Assembly: GCA_964557955.1 (NCBI GenBank)
Contig: CAZLCS010000026.1
Span: 1-64,000, forward strand
Direction of reading: 5' to 3'
DNA from: JALOOX01 sp964557955
GTDB taxonomy: Bacteria > Desulfobacterota > Syntrophobacteria > Syntrophobacterales > Syntrophobacteraceae
Length of the DNA: 64,000 nucleotides
Part shown: one piece after another, positions 53,306 through 63,100 of the stretch
How positions within the stretch are numbered: the first letter of the stretch is position 1
Layout of the letters: the number at the start of each line of letters is the position of its first letter
Notes under the pieces: generated by a model
What the model was told of the DNA's origin: nothing
Database searches by the model: none
Seen by the model: the letters and a program-made list of their open reading frames with translations, nothing else
Program-made: the position numbers and the translations under genes

Positions 53306-53501
53306 CTCGCACTGAGCCCCTGGTATAAGTCTTCCGGAGTAGGGGGGAGTAAAGAATGAGCTCCAGCAGCGGTCTTCATGCAAAGTGCTGTCAACAACGA
53401 GGACGACACCGGGCTGCAGAAGACCCCATGACATCAGTACCGGCAAAGAAATATCATGGCCGACGGGAAGTCTGCAAGCTGAAGAGGCGTCCCCGACCAT
53501 C

Positions 53502-54152
53502 TCACGGCGTGTCGGAAGGTTTGCCACCGTTTTTGATCATGGAAATGCAAATCCGGAGGTTCTCGCCAGCCAGCTCATCCGTCGGGTTCATGCCCACCGC
53601 CCGTTCCAGAGTGCTCCTGGCTTCAGCCAGGTTTCCGGCCTCGAGAAGGCTCCATCCTGAATCATTCACAAGCTCCTGATTATCGGGTTCCAACTCCAAC
53701 GCCCGTCTCGAAGCTCCAATTGCGACCTCGTGCAGCCCCTGATGGCCGGCACAGCAACCAAGACCCTGATGAAACACGGCCACATCAGGGAAGCGTGCAA
53801 GGGCCTTTGTGAACAATTCAAACCCGTCTGTATATTCGTGAATCTGAATGAGGAATGTTCCGGCCTTATCGATGATCTCATGGAGATCTTCAGTATCAGA
53901 GGGGAGGGCGAGCAGATCCAGGAAGAGCTTCCTTCCCTTCGCCTTCCTTTTGCGTTGATACTCAACGGTTCCCAGTGTGAAGATTGCGGGGGCATAAGTT
54001 GGCATCAACTTATACGCCCGCTCTACGCCGGCAATCGATCCTTCGAGGTCACCCAGAGCGGATTTGAACACGCTGTCCGCGTATTCGGCTTCTGCCTGAA
54101 AGAGGGCCCAATCCTCGCGACTTGTCCGCTTTTTCGCTTTCCTTTTGCTCAT
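53502..54152 (-). CDS. TPR-repeat protein
   Basis: A 216-residue protein with a basic N-terminus (MSKRKAKKRTSRED) followed by several tetratricopeptide-type helical pairs, for instance KLMPTYAPAIFTLGTVEYQR, ALELEPDNQELVNDSGWSLL and RAVGMNPTDELAGENL. No signal peptide, so it is cytoplasmic. TPRs mediate protein binding; the partner is not known. It is about 200 bases upstream of the SNF2 gene on the same strand, which may be coincidental. Confidence 0.8.
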   Translation of the reverse strand: MSKRKAKKRTSREDWALFQAEAEYADSVFKSALGDLEGSIAGVERAYKLMPTYAPAIFTLGTVEYQRKRKAKGRKLFLDLLALPSDTEDLHEIIDKAGTFLIQIHEYTDGFELFTKALARFPDVAVFHQGLGCCAGHQGLHEVAIGASRRALELEPDNQELVNDSGWSLLEAGNLAEARSTLERAVGMNPTDELAGENLRICISMIKNGGKPSDTP

Positions 54153-54258
54153 GGAAGAATCCTGCATTCCAAGAATCGAACGACGAAATGTGGCCCGGCA
54201 AGACTTCCTGTCACTGACGTTCCGTGCTGCTCCAGAAACGAGCCGGGCGCTGCCTCAG

Positions 54259-54313
54259 TACACCTCCACACAAAAAGATGTCCATTCCGCCGCTCGTCAT
54301 GCCGGCAGTCTTT
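54259..54313 (-). repeat. Dispersed repeat, copy B
   Basis: The reverse complement matches window bases 1-55 at 52 of 55 positions. It lies in the gap between the TPR and DUF488 genes and runs directly into a terminator-like hairpin at 54314. Confidence 0.75.
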
Positions 54314-54334
54314 AAGCCGGCATCCGGCTTTTTT
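54314..54334 (+). terminator. Terminator-like hairpin
   Basis: AAGCCGG-CAT-CCGGCTT followed by four further T. It forms part of the repeat unit and may terminate plus-strand transcripts. Confidence 0.5.
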
Positions 54335-54403
54335 GTGGATCCCGGCCAAAAGACTGCCGGAAAGACGACTCGAGAGGTGGACACTCTATTGTGATGAGCT
54401 GCC

Positions 54404-54859
54404 TCAGACCAGGTGCGTGATATCCACATCGCCCCAGTGGTCGCGCAGGTATTCGGCAACCAGCCGCCGGTGGCAGCGGTCCGGGGTGTCCTCCCCGCAG
54501 AGCAGGCAGGCCAGGTGGACGAGGTCTCTGGGGACCCGCGCCTCGACCTGCCGGTCGGACAGAAGCTTCAGGAATTCCCTCTCGTAGCGCGGCCATCCCT
54601 TCTTATCCTTCCGATACGCATCCAGGATTTCCGCCGTGGGGGCCAGCTCGGGCAGGTGGCGGTAGTCGATGCCGCCGATGGCCCTGAGGAAATAGCGCAG
54701 GTCGTCCCGCTTGGCGAAGCCGGCGAGCTGCGAGACGTTGTTCAACCGGACGTCGAGCACCCGTTTCACTCCGGCATCCCGCAGGAGCGTGAAGAAGGTC
54801 TCGGCGCTCTTCTTCGTGAAGCCGATGGTGTACAGCCGGATGGTCGGCAGGCGCGTCAT
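54404..54859 (-). CDS. DUF488 protein (second of two)
   Basis: A 151-residue DUF488 protein. The N-terminal IRLYTIGFTKKSAETFFTLL and the motif LLCGEDTPDRCHRRLVAEYL near 115-135 are diagnostic (two cysteines and CHR). The family has no firmly established function; the conserved Cys-x-Glu...Cys-His-Arg cluster suggests a catalytic or metal site. It overlaps the other DUF488 gene by four bases (ATGA). The pair are diverged from each other, so they are not a recent duplication. Composition looks GC-richer than the surrounding genes. Confidence 0.88.
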   Translation of the reverse strand: MTRLPTIRLYTIGFTKKSAETFFTLLRDAGVKRVLDVRLNNVSQLAGFAKRDDLRYFLRAIGGIDYRHLPELAPTAEILDAYRKDKKGWPRYEREFLKLLSDRQVEARVPRDLVHLACLLCGEDTPDRCHRRLVAEYLRDHWGDVDITHLV

Positions 54860-55497
54860 GGCTCCTCTCCTTCTCCCTCCATGGTGCCGGTGGCCGGCTC
54901 CTGGTCTTCGTAATCGGTGTCCCCGCGCACGTGGGCGATCCGCCGGGCCTGGGCGTCGTAGGCCCGCAGGATCAGGGTGTCCACGCTGTCGAACAGTCGC
55001 AGCTGCGGCATCTTGAGGGCCTGCAGGAGGCGCATTTCAGAGGCCCGCAGGGTTTCCGTGCTGCCATCTTCGAGGATGTGGACGATATCGACGGACTCCG
55101 AGCGCAGGGCCCGGCAGACGAGGATCATCCGGTGGCAGGTGGTGGGGTCCTTTTCGGCGCACAGGAGGGCGATCCGGTAGGTTTGCAGGCCGGTGAACAG
55201 GCGCTCGACCCCGCGCCGAAACGCCTCGGTGCGCGCCAGGCGGTCGTACTGGACCCTGCCGTCCACGTAGCAGGAGGGGTCTTCGCTGCGCGGCCCCAGT
55301 TCCCGGCCCAGGTACACGTAGGCGATGCCATGGTCTTTGAGGGACCTCTGGAGATCTTCCCGGTTGAACTGGGGGTTGTATCGGCTGTAGGGCTGCGAGC
55401 GCACGTCGCCCACGGCCGTGATAGCATGCCGACTCAGCAGCTCGAGGAACCGTTGGATGGAATGGTTCGAATGACCGATCGTGTACAGGCTGTTCAT
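54856..55497 (-). CDS. DUF488 protein (first of two)
   Basis: A 213-residue DUF488 protein, longer than its partner by a C-terminal extension (about 150-213, ending in an acidic EGEGEEP tail). The start SLYTIGHSNHSIQRFLELL and LLCAEKDPTTCHRMILVCRAL give the family. It follows the RecQ gene with one base between stop and start, and overlaps the next DUF488 gene, so all three are translationally coupled. The three-gene unit suggests a joint DNA-processing function. Confidence 0.9.
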   Translation of the reverse strand: MNSLYTIGHSNHSIQRFLELLSRHAITAVGDVRSQPYSRYNPQFNREDLQRSLKDHGIAYVYLGRELGPRSEDPSCYVDGRVQYDRLARTEAFRRGVERLFTGLQTYRIALLCAEKDPTTCHRMILVCRALRSESVDIVHILEDGSTETLRASEMRLLQALKMPQLRLFDSVDTLILRAYDAQARRIAHVRGDTDYEDQEPATGTMEGEGEEP

Positions 55498-55498
55498 G

Positions 55499-58402
55499 TC
55501 AGGCGCTCGATGCGTCCTCCTCCGGCGTCACGAAGGCCGACGCCAGTTTGTAGCAGAAGCCCTGGTAGGGTTCGCTGATGCTGACCGTCACGTAGGCGTC
55601 CGGATGAGGAGCCGGATATTCGCCCACGTCCCGGGGCAGGTAGCGGGCTTCGATTTCGGGGTCGGTCACGGGCAGCCGGTACTCATCGCCCCGGAAGGTG
55701 AAGCGGGCGCGGACCCGGTTGAGCCCTTTGGCGTCCCGCTGGACCGTGAATGCGATGCCGCCTGCCCGGATGAAAAGGAGAGACGAGGAAATGGCTTCCT
55801 CGACCGATTTCACGGGCATCCGGTCGTTGCGCCCGTTCGGACCGTGGTAGCCATTGATCCACAGTTCGGCCACGTCGTCAGCGAGCTCGCCGATGCGCTC
55901 AGCTTCCCATCGGCCGCTTCGCACCCACCGGCCTCCCGTGATGACGCGGTTCTCGGACTGATAGGCGTGCGGCCCTTGATCCAGGAGGGACATGGTCAGG
56001 ATGTCGAGGAGCTGCGGCAGGGTGCCGGTACGCAGGGTGATCTGCTCCGTGGTGAGCTCCCCTGTGCCGCTGCCGCTCACCGGGCGCACCCAGCCTCCCA
56101 CAAGGCCGCCGGCAAGTTCCTTGCCGGCGATGCAGCGCCCTGAATACTTCCGGGAATTGGCGAGACAGATCATCCTGCAGGGCCGCGACCGGACGACGGG
56201 GCCCTGCTCCGCCGCACCTTCGGTGGGCAGGAGGCGGCTCAGGTACAGGAGCCGCAGGAGGGCGAGGTCCGCATAGGCGATGTCTCCGTCCAGGGCGTCG
56301 AAGACCGGTCGCAGCATCTCGGGTCCGTGGGCGTCGAAGGCGTTCATGACCCGTTCCAGCTCGATTCCCGAACGTGAAAGCGCCGCCAGGACCGACTCCT
56401 CCCGGATGGGCCGCCCATCCTGAACGACGTGCAGCAGGTAGTCCAGGATCCGGTTTTCCCTGATATCGAGCTCGCGCGCCAGGCTCTCGACAGTCCGCCC
56501 CGCGTTGAAGGCCTCGAAGACGGCAAGCTCCCGCATTCTGCGGGCCGGCCCACGGCGATCCCGAGCCCGGTCCCGGGGTTCGGGCATTGGCTCGACATGC
56601 GTGTGGTCCCCGCAGTAGTCGTCGATGACTCCGATGAAAACCGGGCCGTAGCGATCCAGCTTGGCCTGACCCACCCCGTGGATGCGCAACAGGGACTCCG
56701 GAGCTCGCGGCAGATACGCGGCCATTTCGGTAAGGCTCCGGTCGGAGAAGATCACGTAGGGCGGCACGTTGGCTGCTTCGGCCAGTTCTCTGCGCTTGTG
56801 CCGCAGCCGATCGAAGAGCTCCCGGTCGTAAGCGATTGCGTCGCCGCCGGCGGGCTCTCGATCCGTTGCGGCGATCTCCGAGACCTCGTCCAGCCTCCCG
56901 ACAAAGGTATCCTTGCCCCGCAGCACATCCCAGGCCTTTTGCGTGAGGCTCAGGCACCCGATGTCGGGGTCCTGCAGGATCAGCTCCCGATGCAGGAGCT
57001 GCCGGGCCACCTGATGCCACTGCCGACGCGAAAGGTCCCTACCGATCCCGTGGGTCGAAAGCTCTTCATGGCGGAAGCGCAGCACCTTTTCGGCCTTGGA
57101 TCCCCTCAGGACATCCACGATATGCCGGATGCCGAACCGTTCTCCGGTCCGCTTCACGCACGACAGGAACTTCTGGGCGGGGATGGTGAGGTCCAACTGT
57201 TCGCGTTCCCCGGCCAGGCAGTTGTCGCACCGGCCGCAGGTCTCACGGGGATAGGTTTCGCCGAAGTACGCCAGGAGCGGAATGCGTCGGCAGACTTCGG
57301 ATTCGGCGAACTGGACCATCCGGCTGAGCTGCAGGCCGGCCGCCCGCTGTTCCAGACCCTGCTTGTGGGCGATGAGGGACTTCACTTTGTGAATGTCCGC
57401 CGGGGAGAACAGCAGGACGCACTCGGAGAGCAAGCCGTCGCGTCCGGCGCGGCCGATTTCCTGGTAGTAGCTTTCAAGGTTCTTCGGAAGGTCGTAGTGG
57501 ACGACGAAACGGATATTGGACTTGTCGATCCCCATTCCGAAGGCGACCGTGGCCACCATGACGGCGACGTCGTCGCGCACGAACCGCTCCTGGTTACTGT
57601 GCCGCTCGACGTCCGACAGACCTGCGTGGTAGGCGCAGACGGAAAACCCCTGCGAGGCGAGCGCCGCGCACAAGGCATCCACCCCTTTTCTCGTCGCGCA
57701 GTAAATGATGCCGGAGTCGTTCGGGTACCGGCGCAGGATCTCCATCGCCTGGCGCAGGGGTTTCTCCTTGGGAACGACCCGGATGAGAAGGTTCTCCCGG
57801 TCGAAGCTCGCCAGGAATTCGCCGGCCTCATCGAAGCCCAGCGTGCTCCGGATGTCCTTGCGCACACGCGGGGTGGCGGTGGCCGTGAGCGCGATGCAGA
57901 CGGCGTCCGGGACGCGGGACCGCACGGCGGCGAGCTGCCTGTACTCAGGCCGAAAGTCGTGGCCCCACTCGGAGATGCAGTGGGCTTCGTCGATGGCCAG
58001 GCACGAGACCGGCACGGAATCGAGCAGGGCGAGCACCTGCGGGCGCAGCAGGGTTTCCGGGGCGACGTAGAGGAGCTTTGCTCCCCCGTTCCGGATGCGC
58101 TCCACATTCCGCCGATAGGTCTCGGGGGCCAGGGTGCTGTTCAGCAGGACCGCCGGCACGTCGAGCTCCGTGAGGGCGTCCACCTGGTCCTTCATGAGGG
58201 CGATGAGCGGCGAGACGACCACGGTGAGCCCCGTAAACAGGAGAGCCGGGACTTGGAAGCACAGCGACTTGCCGCCCCCGGTCGGCATGACCGCGAGGCA
58301 GTCCCGTCCGTCCAGAACGCTCGCGATCACCTCCTCCTGCAGTGAGATGAAGCGATCGAATCCGAAAACGGATTTGAGAATCTGTCGGGCCCGTTCGATC
58401 AT
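55499..58402 (-). CDS. recQ: RecQ-family helicase with additional C-terminal domain
   Basis: A 967-residue ATP-dependent DNA helicase, much longer than RecQ (about 600). Walker A MPTGGGKS near 39-46 and IDEAHCISEWGHDFRP near 135 begin the core; the RQC zinc site (CRRIPLL...CGRCDNC) is near 375-394; an HRDC domain near 524-600 (HGVGQAKLDRYG) and a helix-turn-helix near 634 follow. The extra region of about 220 residues (about 747-967, starting CRMICLANSRKYSGRC) is not part of RecQ and resembles, from memory, the dual OB-type domain seen with DUF488. Two DUF488 genes follow in the same operon. Substrate is unknown. Confidence 0.88.
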   Translation of the reverse strand: MIERARQILKSVFGFDRFISLQEEVIASVLDGRDCLAVMPTGGGKSLCFQVPALLFTGLTVVVSPLIALMKDQVDALTELDVPAVLLNSTLAPETYRRNVERIRNGGAKLLYVAPETLLRPQVLALLDSVPVSCLAIDEAHCISEWGHDFRPEYRQLAAVRSRVPDAVCIALTATATPRVRKDIRSTLGFDEAGEFLASFDRENLLIRVVPKEKPLRQAMEILRRYPNDSGIIYCATRKGVDALCAALASQGFSVCAYHAGLSDVERHSNQERFVRDDVAVMVATVAFGMGIDKSNIRFVVHYDLPKNLESYYQEIGRAGRDGLLSECVLLFSPADIHKVKSLIAHKQGLEQRAAGLQLSRMVQFAESEVCRRIPLLAYFGETYPRETCGRCDNCLAGEREQLDLTIPAQKFLSCVKRTGERFGIRHIVDVLRGSKAEKVLRFRHEELSTHGIGRDLSRRQWHQVARQLLHRELILQDPDIGCLSLTQKAWDVLRGKDTFVGRLDEVSEIAATDREPAGGDAIAYDRELFDRLRHKRRELAEAANVPPYVIFSDRSLTEMAAYLPRAPESLLRIHGVGQAKLDRYGPVFIGVIDDYCGDHTHVEPMPEPRDRARDRRGPARRMRELAVFEAFNAGRTVESLARELDIRENRILDYLLHVVQDGRPIREESVLAALSRSGIELERVMNAFDAHGPEMLRPVFDALDGDIAYADLALLRLLYLSRLLPTEGAAEQGPVVRSRPCRMICLANSRKYSGRCIAGKELAGGLVGGWVRPVSGSGTGELTTEQITLRTGTLPQLLDILTMSLLDQGPHAYQSENRVITGGRWVRSGRWEAERIGELADDVAELWINGYHGPNGRNDRMPVKSVEEAISSSLLFIRAGGIAFTVQRDAKGLNRVRARFTFRGDEYRLPVTDPEIEARYLPRDVGEYPAPHPDAYVTVSISEPYQGFCYKLASAFVTPEEDASSA

Positions 58403-58926
58403 GACCTGTTCCCCCGTGAGCAGTTCATGGCTCCATGCTCGATTTCAGAAAGAACCCACCCTGCCCCCGCCGGCGCAGCATCGATGCCCCGCAGCAAAAT
58501 CCCCGCAAGCCGGGAAGGCATGGGCCGAGGCTCCCCCGACTATTCCAGAAGAGGTGGACGAAGAAAAGGGCATAATCAAACCGATTCACGCGAAGACTGA
58601 CCTTCCACGAGGGCCGCTCGATGAGGAGATTCTCCCGGAACCGCCCCCGGCCGTCCATGTCGATTCGAGCTTCCCCGGGTTTCAGGCTGCGGATGTATCG
58701 AGCATCCAGCTCGGGCCTTGACCTGCGATGAGCTTTGTCCTCTTGACCATGGCCTCATGACCTTGACAAAAACTGCTGAAAACCGCAATGGTCCATGTAA
58801 AGATACACAAGGCTGAGTCAAAAGAGGGTTGAAACTTTAACGGAACCTGGATGGGCGAAAGATCGTTCGCCCATCCAGGCTCAACACCTTCAATCCAGTG
58901 AAAAAAGCTTCACCAGGAGCGGTTCC
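58403..58926. other. Intergenic stretch with a hairpin
   Basis: 524 bases between the divergent recQ and SbcD-like genes. No gene is supported. It ends in the perfect 14-base-pair hairpin at 58846-58879 and must hold both promoters. Confidence 0.5.
58846..58879. repeat. Perfect 14-base-pair inverted repeat
   Basis: CCTGGATGGGCGAA-AGATCG-TTCGCCCATCCAGG, about 47 bases before the start of the SbcD-like gene. No T run follows, so it is not a clear terminator; an operator or mRNA structure is possible. Confidence 0.7.
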
Positions 58927-60189
58927 ATGATACGGTTCATCCACGCTGCCGATGCTCACATCGACAGCCCGCTTAGAGGTCTTGAGGCGCATGACGGGGC
59001 ACCCGTCGATGTCCTCCGAGGCTCGACGCGAAGAGCATTCGAAAATCTCATCCAGCTCGCAGTGGATGAGGACATCGATTTTCTGGTTCTTGCCGGGGAT
59101 CTCTACGATGGAGATTGGAGGGATTACAGCACCGGCCTGTTTTTCCGCGGACAGATGGCCCGACTGCGCGACAAGGGGATTCCCGTTTATCTCGTTGCGG
59201 GCAATCATGACGCAGCCTCGGTCATTTCGAAGAAGCTCAGCCTGCCCGAAAACGTGCACTTCTTTTCAACGCGGACGACGGAATCACTGGAAGTGGCCGG
59301 GCATCCCGTAGTGATCCACGGACGCGGATTTCCGAACCGTGCGGTGCCCGAGAACCTCGCCAAAGACTACCCTGCTGCTTTGCCCGGCAAATTCAATATC
59401 GGGCTCCTGCACACCAGCCTCACGGGTCGTGCAGGTCATGACACCTATGCCCCTTGCTCCGAAACGGACTTGCGTCAGAAAGGCTATGACTACTGGGCGC
59501 TCGGCCATGTTCACCAGCCTGAGGTGGTCAGCCGGGATCCCTGGATCGTGTTCGCAGGGAATTGCCAGGGACGGGATATCCGGGAGGAAGGTCCGCACGG
59601 TTGCTGGTTGATAACGGTGAATGACTCCTCGGAGATAGAGGATGTGGAGTGGCGTGACCTCGATGTCGTCCGGTGGCAGACACTCGAGATCGATCTCGCC
59701 GGGGTCACCGAACAGGCGGATGCCCTGAGTCGAGTCGCCAGTTCGATGGCAGGAGCCGTGAGCGAAGCGGAGGGTCGATTGGTTGCAGCGAGGATCGTGT
59801 TCACCGGGGCTTCCCCTCTGCACGGTTCCTTTCACCGTGAAGCGCACCGCTGGCGGGCCGAAATACTGGGACGCGCCCAGGACCTGGGCGAGGATTTCAT
59901 CTGGATCGAACGAATCAAAGTGTCAACATCTCCCGTGTACGACCTCGGAAAGCTTGCCAGCAGGGATGCCCTCACCAGGATAGTCCTTGAGATCCTTGAC
60001 GGGGCAAGTATCGAGCCCGCGAGTCTGCCTGCTGAGATCACGGAGATGCTCGGGGTGCTTCCGAACGAGGTTCGGAGCGAAGTCGAATCGGAATGGGCTG
60101 GAGATGCGAGCACTTTGCTTCTGGAAGATGTGAGATCCATCATCCTGGATGCCCTGGGCACGAAGGGAGGGATGCAACGTGAGATTTGA
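58927..60189 (+). CDS. SbcD/YhaO-like DNA repair exonuclease
   Basis: A 420-residue calcineurin-like phosphoesterase of the SbcD/Mre11 type. Metal-binding motifs in order: FIHAADAHID (D/H), VLAGDLYDGD, VAGNHDAAS, and ALGHVHQPEV. The C-terminal half (about 230-420) is the YhaO-specific domain. It would be the nuclease subunit that, with the following ATPase, trims DNA ends or hairpins. It overlaps the next gene by 11 bases. It is the first gene of the pair and starts 47 bases after a perfect hairpin. Confidence 0.92.
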   Translation: MIRFIHAADAHIDSPLRGLEAHDGAPVDVLRGSTRRAFENLIQLAVDEDIDFLVLAGDLYDGDWRDYSTGLFFRGQMARLRDKGIPVYLVAGNHDAASVISKKLSLPENVHFFSTRTTESLEVAGHPVVIHGRGFPNRAVPENLAKDYPAALPGKFNIGLLHTSLTGRAGHDTYAPCSETDLRQKGYDYWALGHVHQPEVVSRDPWIVFAGNCQGRDIREEGPHGCWLITVNDSSEIEDVEWRDLDVVRWQTLEIDLAGVTEQADALSRVASSMAGAVSEAEGRLVAARIVFTGASPLHGSFHREAHRWRAEILGRAQDLGEDFIWIERIKVSTSPVYDLGKLASRDALTRIVLEILDGASIEPASLPAEITEMLGVLPNEVRSEVESEWAGDASTLLLEDVRSIILDALGTKGGMQREI

Positions 60190-63100
60190 TCGACTGCAAA
60201 TCCCTGCCTTTGGGCCGTTCACGGATCTCGACATTGAATTTCCACCGAAGGGCGGTGACTTCCATGTCATGTACGGATCGAACGAAGCGGGGAAGAGCTC
60301 ACTTTTGAGGGCCATTCGGGACCTGCTGTTCGGCATCCACGGACAATCCCCCGATAATTTCCTGCACGACTACAAATACTTGCGAATCAAGGGCGAGATA
60401 TGCAACCGGGCCGGAGAGAAACTTGCTTTTCAGCGCCGAAAGGGAAACAAGAACACCTTGCTGGATGCTCATGGAAACCCATTGCCCGATCCCACGCTGA
60501 TTCCTTTTCTGGGCAGTGTGGACCAGGCCTATTTTTCCACGATGTTTGGCCTGGGAACCCGGGAGCTGCGTGAAGGAGCAGAGCAGTTGCTTCGCGGCGA
60601 GGGGGATATCGGCAGCGCGCTGTTTTCGGCGAGCATGGGCGGAACTCCGATTCAGCTGGTTCTCGCAGCGCTCGCTGAAGAATCAGAACGTCTTTACAGG
60701 GGCCGTGCATCGGCGAATGTCTCCATACGGCCGGCTGCCTCAAGATACAGGGAGCTTCTTCGCCAAAGCCGAGATGCAGCCGTCAACCCCGAGCAATTTG
60801 AGAGGATCGAGCGGGATATTGCAGCGGCCGAGAAGGAAAAGGGTCAGCTCGAGGCAGACCTTCATGAAATCAATCGGGGTCTCGAGTGGATTTCGCGCTG
60901 TGAGGATGCGCTCCCCACAGTTGGACGCTTGAACGAGGAACGGCGAAAGCTCGATGCGCTTCCCTTGATGCCTGATGTTTCCAGCGACTTCGTAGACCGG
61001 GCGCGAGCCGCCCGTAAGGCGGTCAGCGAAGCTGACAGGGAAGTCCAGCGATTGACGGCTCAGATCGCGAAGCTCGAAGCTCAAAAGGCTGCTTGCGAGA
61101 TTTCATCCGGCGTACTCGACGTTGCTGAATCGCTGGATCGTCTGCACCAGGACCTCAGTGTCTACGGAGATCGCAAGAAGCACCTGGTGGATCTCGAAAC
61201 CTTGTTGGCCGGACTTGAGCCCGCATTGCATGTCGGCATGCAGAACCTGGGGCTCGCCGGCAGCGTCTCTGATCTTGACAGGGCGCGGCTGAGCAGCAGC
61301 CTCAAGCTGGCCTGCGAAGAGGCTGCGAACGGTCTTCAGAAAGCGGTGGAGGAGCGCGAGAAGCTCAAAGAAAAAAGGGAAGACATCGCAAGTAAGATCG
61401 AACTGCGGGAAAGGCAGTTGAAGGATCTGCCCGCGACCGATTTGACCGCTTTGCGGGACGCTCTAGCATCGGCTGCTGAAGCCACGGAGGCTAATAAGAC
61501 CCTTCGGGCTGGAGAATCGGAGGTCATGCGACTGACCCGGGAGGTTCGTGACCTGCACCGAGAGCTGATCGGGGCTCCTGAAGATCTGGATGCGACGGCC
61601 GATCTCCCCCTGCCCAAGAAATCCGCCATCCGCCGTGTGGGGGATGAGATGGGAGAGATCAAACGGGCGATCCAGACGGAGGAGACCAGGATATCGGAAG
61701 GGAAGCGACGCATGGAGTCCATCCGGTCCGAGCTCGCCCGCCTGGAGCGCCGTGGAGAGCTGCCGTCGGAGCCGGCGCTGAAGAAAGCAAGAGATCATCG
61801 AGATTATGGCTGGAGTCTGGTGCTGGCGGAATGGAAGGGTGGAGGAACCGGGGTGGAATTCGTCCCGGGAACGCCCCTCGAAGAAGCCTTTCCGCAGGCG
61901 ATCGAAACGGCAGACCGGATTGCGGATCAGCTCCGTGAACAGGCTGAGGCCGTGGCCCAGGCGGAGGAAAAACGTTTCCAGATCAGTGAATCCGAGAAAC
62001 AGATCGAAGAAGCGGAGATGACCGGGACAGAGCTTCAGAACAGGCTCAGTGAATGTCAGACTGCCTGGGAGGCGCTCTGGCAGCCCTGTGCGATCACACC
62101 TGGAACACCCGGGGAAATGGAGGAATGGCGGGAGCTCTGGAGCGACTTCAGGGTTCGACTTCGTCAATTGAGAGAGGCTGAAGAATCCCTTCGGGGAAAG
62201 AAGGACCGGGTACAGCAGGCAAGAAAGCAGCTTGCGGCAGTTCTCGCCGATTCCGAGGAAAAGGCCTTTGAAATCCTCTTTGAAAAAGCCAGGAAAAAAG
62301 TCCAACAGGGAGAAGAATCAACCGGGCGGCGAAATGAAATCAGGGAGCAATTGCAGGCTCTCAGAGCCGAGCTGACCGTGCATGACCAGAAGCTTGCCCG
62401 GTCCGCAGCGGTTGCCGAGGCAGCAGAGGAGAACTGGAAGTCACAGTGCCGGACTGTCGGGCTGCCGGAGGGGATTTCACCCCGTTCGGGGTTGGCTCTC
62501 CTTCAGCAACGGGCGGAGCTGCTCGAAAAGTTCAATGCCTGGAAGAAGGCCTCGACGGAGCGGCACAAGATCATGGAAGCCGTTCGACAATACGAGCTCG
62601 TCGTGAATGAACAATGCCATGCCCTGGGGATCGAGGGCGATACCACGGAAGCACGGGTATCCAAACTGTGGGAGGCCCTCACCCGGAGTCGAGAAGGTCA
62701 GGCTCGATTCGAGCATCTTTCGACGCAGATCCAAGAAGCCGGGGATGAATTGACGGACATTCAAGAAGCTCGGGCGCAGGCTGCTCAGGCACTGGATGAG
62801 CTGATGAAGCTGGCCGGGCTTGAAACAGTCGAAGAGCTGGAGCCGCTGCTCGCGAACCTGGAGCTGCGGGACCTGGCGCGCTCTCAGATCGCGACCCTTC
62901 GAGATGCTCTGATCGGTCTCGCCCGAGGCAAAACCGTGGACGAGCTTCTCTCCCGCATCGGGGAGGAGGACCTCGAGGCTCTCCCACAACTGAAGGTTAT
63001 GCGCCAGGGCGAAAAGCGTGAAAAGGAAGCGGCGCTCCGGGAGGTGCTCGACAGGCTGTATGGGCTCAGAGCCGAAAGACAGAAGCTGGAAGCGGCGGGC

